Assembly: GCF_003412465.1 (NCBI RefSeq)
Contig: NZ_QTJV01000001.1
Span: 434,001 to 498,000 of the forward strand
Source of the DNA: Chitinophaga silvisoli
Lineage (GTDB): Bacteria; Bacteroidota; Bacteroidia; Chitinophagales; Chitinophagaceae
Direction of reading: 5' to 3'
Length of the DNA stretch: 64,000 nt
Position 1 is the first letter of the stretch; the number at the start of each line of letters is the position of its first letter. A program made the translations under genes and the position numbers. Positions 27,753 to 36,931 of this stretch are shown one piece after another. Below the pieces are notes generated by a model that was given only the letters and a program-made list of their open reading frames with translations, had not been told where the DNA came from and ran no database searches.

Positions 27753-27806
27753 ATGACAACATTCATTACAAACAATCATTGGCGTTGGCACACTATCAGT
27801 TCCTGA
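27753..27806 (+). CDS. trpL: trp operon leader peptide
   Basis: A 17-residue open frame, MTTFITNNHWRWHTISS, ending in TGA at 27804-27806. Trp codons at residues 10 and 12 in a 17-codon frame just ahead of trpE are the hallmark of a trp attenuator leader. It is preceded by a well-spaced promoter and followed by competing hairpins, with the stop codon 4 bases before the antiterminator arm. Confidence 0.9.
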   Translation: MTTFITNNHWRWHTISS

Positions 27807-27810
27807 TAAG

Positions 27811-27888
27811 GTGTTACAGTGCCATGATCCGTAGTGATCGTATATAATTCGAAGGCTCGCTGTTACACAGCGGGCCTTCTTCGTTTTT
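27811..27888 (+). promoter_or_regulatory. trp attenuator (antiterminator/terminator)
   Basis: The terminator is a 13-bp stem, 27851-27863 with 27867-27879, one G-U pair, loop TAC, followed by TTCGTTTTT. The alternative fold pairs GTGTTACAGTG at 27811-27821 with CGCTGTTACAC at 27858-27868, eleven positions with one U-U mismatch and one G-U, which destroys the terminator stem. A ribosome stalled at the Trp codons (27780-27788) leaves 27811 onward free; one at the stop codon covers it. Confidence 0.8.
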
Positions 27889-27906
27889 AGACCTAATCAA
27901 AATCAA

Positions 27907-29313
27907 ATGGGTAGTATTCAAGTAAAATCAAGATCAAAGCAAATGCTGGCAGATGTATTTACCCCTGTGGGCATCTACCTGCGTCTTCGTGACCGGTTCC
28001 CTGGCTCCGTACTACTGGAAAGTACCGACTACCGTGCCAGTGAGAACAGCTATTCCTTTATCTGTATCAAACCGATCGCAGGTATCGAAGTCACCAGCAC
28101 CACCGACTTTGAATTTAAGTATCCAAACCTTCCACCGGAAAGGAAACAGCTCAAAAGCCGGCAAAGCGTGCTCGACGAGCTCCAGAAGTTCCTCGGCAAC
28201 TTCTCTTTTGTAGACAAACCTGTTCTACCCGTTGTACACAGCTTATTCGGATACAGCACTTTCGATTCCGTACAATTTTTCGAAACAATAGAATTCAATA
28301 AGAATAAAGCGAACGGGAACACGATTCCTTTGATGCGCTATCGATTCTACCAATACGTGATCGTCATCAACCACTTCAAAGATGAGTTATACCTCTGCGA
28401 AAACAGTGTAGATGGCCTGGACAGCGACTTCGAACTAATAGAATCCCTGATCCGATCCAAGGACGTACCCAGCTACTCCTTCACCGCTACCGGGGATGAG
28501 CAGAGCAATTTGACCGATGAGCAGTACATGGAAATCGTTGAAAAAGGTAAACAACACTGCTTCCGGGGCGATGTTTTCCAGGTAGTATTATCCCGCGCTT
28601 TCAACCAATCCTTCAAAGGCGACGAATTCAACGTTTACCGTGCACTCCGCTCCATCAACCCTTCCCCTTATCTCTTCTTTTTCGATTACGGCGATTATAA
28701 ATTAATGGGTTCTTCTCCCGAAGCCCAGCTCATCATCAAAGATGGCAAAGCCACCATTCACCCGATAGCAGGCACTTTCCGCCGTACCGGCAATGATGAG
28801 GAAGATCGCAGACTGGCAAAATTACTGCTGGAAGATCCGAAAGAAAATGCAGAACATGTGATGCTGGTAGACCTGGCACGCAATGATCTGAGCCGCCTGG
28901 CTACAGATGTAGCAGTAGACTCCTACCGCAATATCCAATATTACTCACACGTCATTCACCTGGTCAGCGAGGTATCCGGCAAGGTACAGAAAGGCAATCC
29001 TTTCTCCCTGCTGGCAGCAACCTTCCCTGCAGGTACATTGTCCGGCGCACCGAAATATAGGGCCATGCAGATCATAGATGAGTATGAGCCCACTCAGCGG
29101 GGTTTCTATGGCGGATGTATTGGTTCCGTAGGCTTCAACGGCGACTTTAACCATGCTATCATGATCCGCAGCATTATGAGCAAAGGCAACACCCTGTATT
29201 ACCAGGCAGGTGCCGGTGTAGTAGCAAAGTCCGTGGCTGAATCGGAGAAAGATGAAGTGAACAATAAACTGAATGCATTAAAACAGGCCATTCTGCTGGC
29301 ACAAAAAATCTGA
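27907..29313 (+). CDS. trpE: anthranilate synthase component I
   Basis: A 468-residue enzyme converting chorismate plus ammonia (from TrpG) to anthranilate. The N-terminal domain carries the Trp feedback motif LLEST (residues about 37-41). The chorismate-binding domain shows GSSPEAQLIIKDGKATIHPI, AGTFRRTG, DLARNDLSR and FPAGTLSGAPK. It is first of the trpEGDCFBA set. The next gene, trpG, starts 1 base after its stop, matching the need for equimolar subunits. Confidence 0.97.
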   Translation: MGSIQVKSRSKQMLADVFTPVGIYLRLRDRFPGSVLLESTDYRASENSYSFICIKPIAGIEVTSTTDFEFKYPNLPPERKQLKSRQSVLDELQKFLGNFSFVDKPVLPVVHSLFGYSTFDSVQFFETIEFNKNKANGNTIPLMRYRFYQYVIVINHFKDELYLCENSVDGLDSDFELIESLIRSKDVPSYSFTATGDEQSNLTDEQYMEIVEKGKQHCFRGDVFQVVLSRAFNQSFKGDEFNVYRALRSINPSPYLFFFDYGDYKLMGSSPEAQLIIKDGKATIHPIAGTFRRTGNDEEDRRLAKLLLEDPKENAEHVMLVDLARNDLSRLATDVAVDSYRNIQYYSHVIHLVSEVSGKVQKGNPFSLLAATFPAGTLSGAPKYRAMQIIDEYEPTQRGFYGGCIGSVGFNGDFNHAIMIRSIMSKGNTLYYQAGAGVVAKSVAESEKDEVNNKLNALKQAILLAQKI

Positions 29314-29314
29314 C

Positions 29315-29884
29315 ATGAACATTCTTGTGTTTGATAATTACGACTCTTTTACATACAACCTGGTACACCTGGTAGAAAAGATCATCAACGGCAAAGTCAG
29401 TGTATTCCGTAATGATGAAATTCCATTGGAAAAAGTAAAAGACTACGACAAGATCATCCTCTCTCCCGGACCTGGTATCCCGGAAGAAGCAGGACTGCTG
29501 CTGCCCCTGATTAAGGAGTATGCAGCGACCAAATCCATCTTCGGCGTATGCCTTGGCCAGCAGGCCATTGGCGAAGCCTTCGGTGCCAGCCTGATCAACC
29601 TGAAAGATGTCTATCACGGGGTAGCGACTCCTGTAAACATCATCAGCAGGGAAGGCAGATTGTTCAACGGCCTCCCTGACCAACTCGAAGTTGGCCGATA
29701 CCACTCCTGGGTAGTAGATGAGCAAACATTGCCATCGGGCCTTACCGTTACTGCAAAAGACGATAATGGCTACATCATGGCCCTGCAGCATCAGCAATAT
29801 GATGTGAGCGGCGTACAGTTCCACCCTGAAAGTGTACTCACACCGGAAGGGGAAAAGATCATCCGTAACTGGTTAAATGCATAA
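29315..29884 (+). CDS. trpG: anthranilate synthase component II (glutamine amidotransferase)
   Basis: A 189-residue class I glutamine amidotransferase supplying ammonia to TrpE. The catalytic Cys lies in FGVCLGQQAIGEAFG (near residue 77), and the His-Glu pair in VQFHPESVLTPEG near residue 170. It begins FDNYDSFTYNLVHLVEK, typical of TrpG/PabA. PabA-type sharing with folate synthesis cannot be excluded, but position inside the trp operon makes TrpG its main role. Confidence 0.96.
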   Translation: MNILVFDNYDSFTYNLVHLVEKIINGKVSVFRNDEIPLEKVKDYDKIILSPGPGIPEEAGLLLPLIKEYAATKSIFGVCLGQQAIGEAFGASLINLKDVYHGVATPVNIISREGRLFNGLPDQLEVGRYHSWVVDEQTLPSGLTVTAKDDNGYIMALQHQQYDVSGVQFHPESVLTPEGEKIIRNWLNA

Positions 29885-29895
29885 ATCCCGGGATT

Positions 29896-30891
29896 ATGAA
29901 AAAGATACTGAATTACCTTTTTGAACATAAAACATTCACCCGCAGCGCAGCCAAGGAAATCCTGATGGGTATTTCCAAGGGGATGTACAATGAAAGCGAA
30001 CTGGCTGCTTTCATGACAGTCTACCTCATGCGCAGCATCACTGTAGAGGAACTGCTCGGCTTCCGCGATGCCCTGCTGGAACTGTGCATCCCTGTCAACC
30101 TGAATGGCTACGATGTACTGGACATCGTAGGTACAGGTGGCGACGGCAAAAACTCTTTTAACATCAGTACCCTTTCCTGCTTTATCGTAGCGGGCGCAGG
30201 TGGCAGGGTGGCCAAGCATGGTAACGTAGGCGTATCTACGATCAGCGGTGCATCTAACCTGATGGAGACTGCCGGTTATAAATTCAAGAACGACGATGCA
30301 AAGCTGCGTACAGAACTGGAAGAATCCGGGGTATGTTTCCTGCACGCACCACTGTTCCACCCTGCATTGAAAAATGTAGCCGGGGTACGCCGACAGCTGG
30401 GTATACGCACTTTCTTCAACGTACTCGGACCATTGGTAAACCCGGCTTTTGCACAACACCAGCTGATAGGGGTATATAGCCTGGAACTGGCCCGCGTGTA
30501 TAACTACCTCTTCCAGCAGACCGACAAGCAATATGCAATTGTGCATAGCCTCGATGGTTACGATGAGATTTCGCTGACCTCAGATACCCGTGTCATCACC
30601 AACAAAGGTGAGAAGGACTGGACACCCGAGCAGTTGGGTAAGCGCAAGGTGTTCCCTGAAGATATTTACGGAGGCAACTCTATTGAAGAAGCCGCCAAAA
30701 TCTTTATGAAAATTTTAAAAGGCGAAGGTACCTGGGCACAGAATGCAGTAGTAATGGCGAATGCCGCTATGGGCCTGCATACGCTGGGCAAGTACCCAAC
30801 CTATGAAGAATGTTTCCTGGCAGCTGTTGAGTCACTGGAATCAGGAGCCGCACACAATTCGTTCAAGAAGTTGATAAGTTTGCAGTCATGA
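29896..30891 (+). CDS. trpD: anthranilate phosphoribosyltransferase
   Basis: A 331-residue enzyme joining anthranilate and PRPP to N-(5-phosphoribosyl)-anthranilate. The glycine-rich PRPP loop is DIVGTGGDGKNSFNIST (about residue 77-93), followed by KHGNVGVSTISGASNLME and the metal motif DGYDEISLT. A separate protein here, not fused to TrpG as in enterobacteria. It overlaps trpC by four bases (ATGA). Confidence 0.97.
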   Translation: MKKILNYLFEHKTFTRSAAKEILMGISKGMYNESELAAFMTVYLMRSITVEELLGFRDALLELCIPVNLNGYDVLDIVGTGGDGKNSFNISTLSCFIVAGAGGRVAKHGNVGVSTISGASNLMETAGYKFKNDDAKLRTELEESGVCFLHAPLFHPALKNVAGVRRQLGIRTFFNVLGPLVNPAFAQHQLIGVYSLELARVYNYLFQQTDKQYAIVHSLDGYDEISLTSDTRVITNKGEKDWTPEQLGKRKVFPEDIYGGNSIEEAAKIFMKILKGEGTWAQNAVVMANAAMGLHTLGKYPTYEECFLAAVESLESGAAHNSFKKLISLQS

Positions 30892-31688
30892 AAAATATCC
30901 TTACTGAAATAGTCGCACATAAACATGTGGAAGTAGCCGCCCGTAAACAGCAACGCCCGGTAGCGGAGCTGGAACATTCATCGGCTTTCAAAAGGGAGCC
31001 TTTGTCATTATCCACCTTTCTGCTCAACCCTGAGAAAACAGGCATTATTGCAGAATTCAAGAGGAAGTCTCCTTCCAAAGGGCTGATCAATGGCACTGCA
31101 ACCGTACAGGATGTGACGATGGCTTATACCCGCTATGGTGCTTCAGGCTTGTCAGTATTGACAGATGAGCAGTTCTTTGGGGGCAGCTCAGACGATTTGG
31201 TACAGGCGCGTGCAGTGAATAATATTCCTGTGCTGAGAAAGGATTTTGTGATCGATGAATACCAGATCCTGGAAGCAAAGGCAATCGGTGCGGATGTGAT
31301 CCTGCTCATCGCAGAATGCCTGACCAAAGAGGAAGTAGCCCGGTTAGCAGCCTTTGCTCACAACCTGGGCCTGGAAGTATTGCTGGAAGTACACAGCGGC
31401 GATCAGCTGGACAAGGTAACGGATCATATTCAGAACGTAGGGGTTAACAACCGTGACCTCACTACTTTCAAGGTTGATTTTAACCGTAGCTGTGAACTGG
31501 CACCCCAGATCCCTGCCGGCAAATGCAAGGTAGCGGAGAGCGGTATCAGCAACACGGATAATATTGTGACGCTGAAGAAAGCCGGCTTCAACGGTTTCCT
31601 CATCGGCGAGCACTTCATGAAGACAGAAAATCCTGCAAGGGCATTTGAAAACTTTGTAACGGAGCTGTCCGGAAAACTGAAAGGATAA
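30888..31688 (+). CDS. trpC: indole-3-glycerol phosphate synthase
   Basis: A 266-residue TIM-barrel enzyme that cyclises CdRP to indoleglycerol phosphate. Signatures: AEFKRKSPSKGLIN (catalytic Lys), VLTDEQFFGGSSDDL, VLRKDFVIDEYQI and VGVNNRDLTTFKVD, then AESGISN. Start overlaps the trpD stop as ATGA, and trpF begins on the base after its stop, a coupled arrangement; TrpC and TrpF are separate proteins here. Confidence 0.97.
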   Translation: MKNILTEIVAHKHVEVAARKQQRPVAELEHSSAFKREPLSLSTFLLNPEKTGIIAEFKRKSPSKGLINGTATVQDVTMAYTRYGASGLSVLTDEQFFGGSSDDLVQARAVNNIPVLRKDFVIDEYQILEAKAIGADVILLIAECLTKEEVARLAAFAHNLGLEVLLEVHSGDQLDKVTDHIQNVGVNNRDLTTFKVDFNRSCELAPQIPAGKCKVAESGISNTDNIVTLKKAGFNGFLIGEHFMKTENPARAFENFVTELSGKLKG

Positions 31689-32309
31689 ATGATGCAATTA
31701 AAAGTATGCGGGATCACCAGAAAGGAAGACCTGGAAAAACTGGTCGAACTGGGTGTACACTATGCCGGCTTTATCTTTTATGAAAAATCGCCCCGCTTTG
31801 TAGGCAATAAACTGGATGCCCGTACCGTGCGGGAAACCAAGGGCATTCTGAAAGTAGGTGTGTTTGTAAATGCACCGCTGGAGCAGGTAAAGCAACTCAT
31901 CAGCAGTTATGGTCTGCACCTGGTACAGTTGCATGGCGACGAAGATCCTGCCTACTGTGCGGCTTTGCAGTCGCTGGTACCGGTGATCAGGGCTTTCAGG
32001 ATCGGTGTGGAGATAGACTGGGCGACACTGGAGGAGTTTGTACCTGTTACAAATTACTTCCTGTTCGACACCGCTGCCGGCAAGGCTTATGGAGGTACAG
32101 GCAAGTTGTTTAACTGGGACCTGCTAAACACTTATCCTTACGATCATCCTTTCTTCCTCAGCGGTGGCATTGGCCCTGAGCAGCTGGATGACCTGCTGGC
32201 ATTTGAACACCCGGCATTGTTTGCAGCTGATGTGAACAGTAAATTTGAGACTGCACCAGGTGTGAAAGATATGGTGAAAGTACAGCAGTTCTCTACCAGA
32301 ATTTTATAA
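31689..32309 (+). CDS. trpF: phosphoribosylanthranilate isomerase
   Basis: A 206-residue TIM barrel carrying out the Amadori rearrangement of PRA to CdRP. It starts MMQLKVCGITRKEDL (catalytic Cys in KVCGIT), continues with GFIFYEKSPRFV, and has the second catalytic Asp in FLFDT and phosphate-binding FLSGGIGPEQ. A distinct HisA is encoded 3 kb downstream, so no dual-function PriA enzyme is needed in this organism. Confidence 0.96.
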   Translation: MMQLKVCGITRKEDLEKLVELGVHYAGFIFYEKSPRFVGNKLDARTVRETKGILKVGVFVNAPLEQVKQLISSYGLHLVQLHGDEDPAYCAALQSLVPVIRAFRIGVEIDWATLEEFVPVTNYFLFDTAAGKAYGGTGKLFNWDLLNTYPYDHPFFLSGGIGPEQLDDLLAFEHPALFAADVNSKFETAPGVKDMVKVQQFSTRIL

Positions 32310-32330
32310 ACTTATTTAAAATAATCAAGC

Positions 32331-33542
32331 ATGAAGATCGCTGAAAATACGTTAGGCTTACCCTATCATGTAGATGAAAGAGGCTTCTACGGCCGCTTTG
32401 GCGGTGCCTACGTACCGGAGATGCTCTATCCCAACGTAGAGGAATTACAGAACCGATACCTGGAAATCCTGCGTGAGCCCAGCTTTCAGCAGGAGTTTGA
32501 ACAGCTGTTGCGTGATTATGTAGGCCGTCCTTCTCCATTATATTTTGCAAAACGCCTGTCTGAAAAGTATGGTGCACAGATCTACCTGAAAAGGGAAGAC
32601 CTGAACCATACCGGTGCACACAAGGTAAACAATACGATCGGGCAGATCCTGCTGGCAAAGCGCCTGGGCAAAACCCGCATCATTGCTGAAACAGGTGCAG
32701 GTCAGCACGGGGTAGCGACTGCTACTGTATGTGCCCTGATGAATATGGAATGCGTGATCTACATGGGAGCTATCGACATTCAGCGTCAGGCACCGAACGT
32801 GGCACGTATGAAGATGCTGGGTGCTACGGTGGTTGCAGCTACCAGTGGTAGTCAGACCTTGAAAGATGCGTGTAACGAAGCGATCCGTGACTGGATTAAC
32901 AATCCTGTAAACACCCATTACATTCTGGGTACTGCTGCAGGTCCTCACCCATATCCTGATATGGTGACCCGTTTCCAATCTGTGATCAGCGAAGAGATCC
33001 GCAAGCAGCTGGAGGAAAAAACAGGCAATCCGAATCCAAATTATGTAGTGGCCTGTATAGGTGGTGGTAGCAATGCCGCCGGTACTTATTACCACTTCCT
33101 GAACGAGCCGGATGTAAAGATCATTGCGGTGGAAGCTGCAGGTAAAGGAGTACATTCCGGACACTCCGCCGCCACAACGCAACTGGGCAAACTGGGGATC
33201 ATCCACGCTGCCAAAACCCTGCTGATGCAGACAGACGACGGACAGATCACTGAACCATATTCTATTTCCGCAGGGCTGGATTACCCGGGCATCGGTCCAT
33301 TGCATGCACATTTGTATGAGACCGGCCGTGGTACTTTCCTGGCTGCTACTGATGATGAAGCCCTGGCGGCAGCGTATGAGCTGACAAGACTGGAAGGCAT
33401 CATCCCTGCACTGGAATCTTCTCACGCACTGGCTAAACTGGGTGAAATTCCTTTCAAGCCAACAGACGTAGTAGTAGTATGTCTGAGCGGTCGTGGTGAT
33501 AAGGATATGGAAACATTCATTCGTAATCTGCCCAATAAATAA
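32331..33542 (+). CDS. trpB: tryptophan synthase beta chain
   Basis: A 403-residue PLP enzyme condensing indole with serine. It shows [12 protein letters not shown] at the start, the PLP lysine in [29 protein letters not shown], and the phosphate-binding GGGSNAAG. Length and motifs fit the TrpB1 type that works with TrpA, whose gene follows 9 bases later. Confidence 0.98.
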   Translation: MKIAENTLGLPYHVDERGFYGRFGGAYVPEMLYPNVEELQNRYLEILREPSFQQEFEQLLRDYVGRPSPLYFAKRLSEKYGAQIYLKREDLNHTGAHKVNNTIGQILLAKRLGKTRIIAETGAGQHGVATATVCALMNMECVIYMGAIDIQRQAPNVARMKMLGATVVAATSGSQTLKDACNEAIRDWINNPVNTHYILGTAAGPHPYPDMVTRFQSVISEEIRKQLEEKTGNPNPNYVVACIGGGSNAAGTYYHFLNEPDVKIIAVEAAGKGVHSGHSAATTQLGKLGIIHAAKTLLMQTDDGQITEPYSISAGLDYPGIGPLHAHLYETGRGTFLAATDDEALAAAYELTRLEGIIPALESSHALAKLGEIPFKPTDVVVVCLSGRGDKDMETFIRNLPNK

Positions 33543-33551
33543 ATTTATTTT

Positions 33552-34322
33552 ATGAGCAATCGTATAGACCAGTTATTTGCCAGTAAGAAAACAGGCATTC
33601 TCAATATATACTGTACAGCGGGTTTCCCGGAATTGAATGATACCCTGCCGGTGATGAAGGCGCTGCAGCAGCATGGGGCGGACCTGATAGAACTGGGTAT
33701 GCCATTCTCCGATCCTTTGGCGGACGGCCCGGTGATCCAGGAGAGCAGTACCCGTGCTATCAAAAATGGGATGGGATTGCGTGTATTGTTTGAGCAACTG
33801 AAAGGCTTTCGAAAGGACATTTCCGTACCTGTAATCCTGATGGGATACCTGAACCCTGTATTGCTGTACGGTATTGAGGCTTTCTGCCAGAAATGTGCAG
33901 AAGTAGGGGTAGATGGCCTGATTTTGCCTGACCTGCCTATGGACGAGTACGAAAATGAATATAAAGCGATCTTCGAACACTACGGTCTGCACCTGATTTT
34001 CCTGGTGACACCAGAAACGAGCGAAGCACGCATCCGAAAGATCGACAGCCTGAGCAAAGGATTTATTTACGCCGTATCTTCTTCCTCTACCACTGGTACA
34101 GACAAGAATATGGGCCACCAGCAGGCTTATTTTGAAAAACTTGAAAAGTTGCAGTTAAAGAACCCGGTATTGATCGGGTTTGGTGTCAAAGATAAAGCTA
34201 CCTTTGCGGCGGCCTGTGCGCACAGCAATGGTGCTATCATAGGTACTGCCTTTATCCGCGCTATCGAAAATGCGACCAACATCGACACTGCTGTCAAAGA
34301 CTTTATCAGCAGCGTAAAATAG
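33552..34322 (+). CDS. trpA: tryptophan synthase alpha chain
   Basis: A 256-residue TIM barrel releasing indole from indoleglycerol phosphate. Catalytic Glu is in DLIELGMPFSDPLADGPVIQ and Asp in GLILPDLPMDEY; the phosphate site includes IYAVSSSSTTG and GFGVKD. It closes the trp set, but only 5 bases separate it from hisH, so transcription evidently continues into his genes; no terminator is present. Confidence 0.97.
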   Translation: MSNRIDQLFASKKTGILNIYCTAGFPELNDTLPVMKALQQHGADLIELGMPFSDPLADGPVIQESSTRAIKNGMGLRVLFEQLKGFRKDISVPVILMGYLNPVLLYGIEAFCQKCAEVGVDGLILPDLPMDEYENEYKAIFEHYGLHLIFLVTPETSEARIRKIDSLSKGFIYAVSSSSTTGTDKNMGHQQAYFEKLEKLQLKNPVLIGFGVKDKATFAAACAHSNGAIIGTAFIRAIENATNIDTAVKDFISSVK

Positions 34323-34327
34323 TTTTT

Positions 34328-34924
34328 ATGAAAACGGTAATCATCAAGTACAACGCCGGCAATATCCGCTCTGTTTTATATGCACTCGACCGCATTGGTG
34401 TGGAAGGTGTAGTGACAGATAACCCGGAGGAAATCCGTGCTGCAGACAGGGTGATCTTTCCCGGGGTAGGAGAGGCGAGCACCGCCATGAACTATCTGAA
34501 AGAAAGAAAGCTCGACTTACTTATTAAGGACCTTAAACAGCCTACCCTGGGCATTTGCCTGGGTATGCAGCTGATGTGCAAGCATTCAGAAGAAAACGAT
34601 ACTCCCTGCCTGGGCATCTTTGATGTGGAGGTAAAGAAATTCCAGTCCCCGGTAGATAACCTGCTGAAGATCCCACAGATTGGCTGGAACAATATTACAG
34701 GATTGTACAGCGCTATCTTTGAGCATGTGCGGGAGAACAGTTACATGTACTTTGTACACAGTTATTATGCAGCCCTGAGTGCTGATACCGTAGCCACTAC
34801 AAACTATGTGATCAACTACAGCAGTGCATTGCAGAAAGATAATTTTTATGCAGTACAGTTTCACCCGGAAAAGTCTGCAGACGCAGGTCAGCAAATCCTG
34901 GAAAACTTCCTGAAGATCCAATAG
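34328..34924 (+). CDS. hisH: imidazole glycerol phosphate synthase, glutaminase subunit
   Basis: A 198-residue amidotransferase providing ammonia to HisF. The catalytic Cys is in LGICLGMQLMCK (near residue 80), His and Glu in VQFHPEKSADAGQQ near residue 178. It begins IIKYNAGNIRSVLYAL, typical of HisH rather than TrpG. It lies 5 bases after trpA and 3 bases before the GNAT-hisA fusion, so it is transcribed with trp. Confidence 0.96.
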   Translation: MKTVIIKYNAGNIRSVLYALDRIGVEGVVTDNPEEIRAADRVIFPGVGEASTAMNYLKERKLDLLIKDLKQPTLGICLGMQLMCKHSEENDTPCLGIFDVEVKKFQSPVDNLLKIPQIGWNNITGLYSAIFEHVRENSYMYFVHSYYAALSADTVATTNYVINYSSALQKDNFYAVQFHPEKSADAGQQILENFLKIQ

Positions 34925-34927
34925 CCC

Positions 34928-36070
34928 ATGCAGGTAAGAAGAATTAATACAGTCGATACACTCAGCCTGCGCAGGGATGTGCTGTATCCTGATCAGTCGC
35001 TGGAAGCCGTGAAGGTGGAAGGTGATGACGATGGCCTGCACTTTGGGTTGTTTGAACAATCTGCACTGGTAGGTGTCATATCCCTGTTCATAGAGCGTGC
35101 AGGTGCCCGCTTCCGCAAACTGGCCATAGCTCCGGCCTGCCAGGGAAAGGGATATGGCAGCATACTCTTATCTCATGTAGAAGACTTCTGCCGCAGGGAG
35201 CGCATTTCATTACTGTGGTGCGATGCCCGTGATTCAGCTTTTGGCTTCTACGAAAAGAGAGGCTATGTATATGATAGTGCGCCTTTTAAAAAAGGAAATA
35301 ATACATTTCGAAAGATGAAAATTGAACTGGGTCAGACATCCGCACAGCAATTCAGCGTGATTCCGGCAATCGATATAATTGATGGTAAATGTGTGCGCCT
35401 CACACAGGGAGATTATGCACAGAAAAAAGTGTATAATGAACATCCGCTGGAGGTAGCGAAAGAGTTTGAAAGCATTGGCGTGACCCGCCTGCACCTGGTA
35501 GACCTGGATGGGGCTAAGAAAGGCAGCGTGGTAAACTGGAAAGTGCTGGAAGCAATTGCAGGTCATACCAACCTGGTAGTAGATTTTGGAGGAGGTATCA
35601 AGAAAGAAGATGACCTCCGTATTGTATTTGAAAACGGTGCAGCCCTCGCTACAATTGGTTCCATTGCTGTAAAGGAACCACAGCTGTTCTTTAGCTGGGT
35701 CAGGCAGTATGGTGCCGGCAAGATTTTCCTGGGTGCAGATGTAAAGGAAGAAAAGATTGCAGTAGGCGGCTGGCTGGAAACAACGGAGCTCTCCATCTAC
35801 GATTTTCTTGCATCCAATATCAGGGAAGGTGTACACCACATCTTCTGTACGGATATCGCGAAAGACGGGTTGCTGCAGGGGCCTTCCATTCCCCTGTACA
35901 AAAAGATCCTGGAGCGCTTCCCGGGCATTGACTTTATAGCCAGTGGTGGTGTAAGCAATATCGATGATATCTATGCACTGCAGGAAGCCGGTTGCAATGG
36001 TGTGATCGTAGGGAAAGCGATCTACGAGGGAAAGATCTCAATGGAAGAGTTGAAAAAATTAATGAAGTAA
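34928..36070 (+). CDS. hisA: GNAT acetyltransferase-HisA isomerase fusion
   Basis: A 380-residue protein in one uninterrupted frame. Residues 1-134 form a complete small GNAT domain (VGVISLFIE, acetyl-CoA loop CQGKGYGSILL near 71-81, and the family-ending AFGFYEKRGYVY and FRKMKIEL). Residues about 142-380 are a full-length HisA: FSVIPAIDIIDGKCVRLTQG with the first catalytic Asp, LVDLDGAKKG, VDFGGGIK, GADVKEEKIAVGGW with the second catalytic Asp, and IASGGVSN. HisA isomerises ProFAR to PRFAR. An internal ATG at 35315 (residue 130) could also yield HisA alone. The acetyltransferase substrate is unknown. It lies between hisH and hisF. Confidence 0.9.
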   Translation: MQVRRINTVDTLSLRRDVLYPDQSLEAVKVEGDDDGLHFGLFEQSALVGVISLFIERAGARFRKLAIAPACQGKGYGSILLSHVEDFCRRERISLLWCDARDSAFGFYEKRGYVYDSAPFKKGNNTFRKMKIELGQTSAQQFSVIPAIDIIDGKCVRLTQGDYAQKKVYNEHPLEVAKEFESIGVTRLHLVDLDGAKKGSVVNWKVLEAIAGHTNLVVDFGGGIKKEDDLRIVFENGAALATIGSIAVKEPQLFFSWVRQYGAGKIFLGADVKEEKIAVGGWLETTELSIYDFLASNIREGVHHIFCTDIAKDGLLQGPSIPLYKKILERFPGIDFIASGGVSNIDDIYALQEAGCNGVIVGKAIYEGKISMEELKKLMK

Positions 36071-36082
36071 ACAACACAAGCC

Positions 36083-36838
36083 ATGTTGACAAAACGTATC
36101 ATACCTTGTCTGGACATCAAAGATGGCCGTACAGTAAAAGGGGTGAACTTCGAAAATATCCGCGACGCGGGGGATCCGATTGAATTGGGTGCCCTGTATG
36201 CGCAACAGGGAGCGGATGAACTGGTATTCCTGGACATCACTGCTACCAACGAGCGTCGTAAGACCCTGTCAGAACTGGTAAGACAGATTGCCAGACATGT
36301 GAATATCCCGTTTACAGTAGGAGGTGGCATTTCATCAGTAGGCGATGTGAGTGTATTGCTGCAGAATGGTGCTGATAAGATCTCTGTAAATACCTCTGCT
36401 TTCAAGCGTCCTGAGCTGGTGGATGAGCTGGCAAGGGAATTTGGCAGCCAGTGTGTGGTACTGGCGATCGATACCCGTTTTGAAGACGGGGATTGGTATG
36501 TATACCTGAATGGCGGCCGGGTAAAAACGGATGTGAAATGTTATGACTGGGCAAAGGAAGCAGTATCCAGGGGAGCAGGCGAAATTTTGCTCACTTCTAT
36601 GAATAATGATGGGACCAAGCAGGGTTTTGCACTGGACATCACCGGCAAGCTGTCACAAAACCTGAATGTACCGGTAATTGCCTCTGGTGGTGCGGGTACC
36701 ATGGACCATTTTATGGATGTATTTGAAAATGCACAGGCCGATGCGGCACTGGCGGCAAGTATCTTCCACTACAAGGAAATTGAGATTCCTGAGTTGAAGA
36801 CCTATTTGTATCAAAAGGGTGTAAATATCAGGTTTTAA
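36083..36838 (+). CDS. hisF: imidazole glycerol phosphate synthase, cyclase subunit
   Basis: A 251-residue TIM barrel that, with HisH, converts PRFAR to IGP and AICAR. It begins [20 protein letters not shown] with the catalytic Asp near residue 11, and has the second Asp in [12 protein letters not shown]; phosphate sites VGGGI and ASGGAGTM are present. It lies 12 bases after the fusion gene. A short hairpin remnant and a new promoter follow before hisIE. Confidence 0.97.
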   Translation: MLTKRIIPCLDIKDGRTVKGVNFENIRDAGDPIELGALYAQQGADELVFLDITATNERRKTLSELVRQIARHVNIPFTVGGGISSVGDVSVLLQNGADKISVNTSAFKRPELVDELAREFGSQCVVLAIDTRFEDGDWYVYLNGGRVKTDVKCYDWAKEAVSRGAGEILLTSMNNDGTKQGFALDITGKLSQNLNVPVIASGGAGTMDHFMDVFENAQADAALAASIFHYKEIEIPELKTYLYQKGVNIRF

Positions 36839-36847
36839 TTTGTTGTG

Positions 36848-36868
36848 TTTGCCGAAGGCGAATCCCCC
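36848..36868. repeat. remnant of dispersed palindrome
   Basis: TTTGCCGAAGGCGAATCCCCC can form a 6-bp stem around GAA. It matches the right half of the large palindrome at 39955-39999 (centre TTTGCC-AAA-GGCAAA then ATCCCCCC) but lacks the left G-rich arm, so it looks like a decayed copy. Confidence 0.45.
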
Positions 36869-36893
36869 GGTTTTAAACTCACAATAAAACTGC

Positions 36894-36901
36894 TACTTTT
36901 G
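36894..36901 (+). promoter_or_regulatory. candidate -7 box of hisIE
   Basis: TACTTTTG is an exact TAnnTTTG match, 30 bases before the hisIE ATG, with TTTT at the -33 position (36871-36874, 19 bases away). The last pathway gene may thus have its own promoter, separate from the trp-hisHAF transcript. Confidence 0.55.
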
Positions 36902-36931
36902 CACTGCTTAAGCAATTAAAGAGCGCACCAA

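Noticed and set aside
32538..33425. 295-codon minus-strand open frame
   Set aside because: It is fully antisense to trpB, which has all catalytic motifs; the composition is that of a shadow frame.
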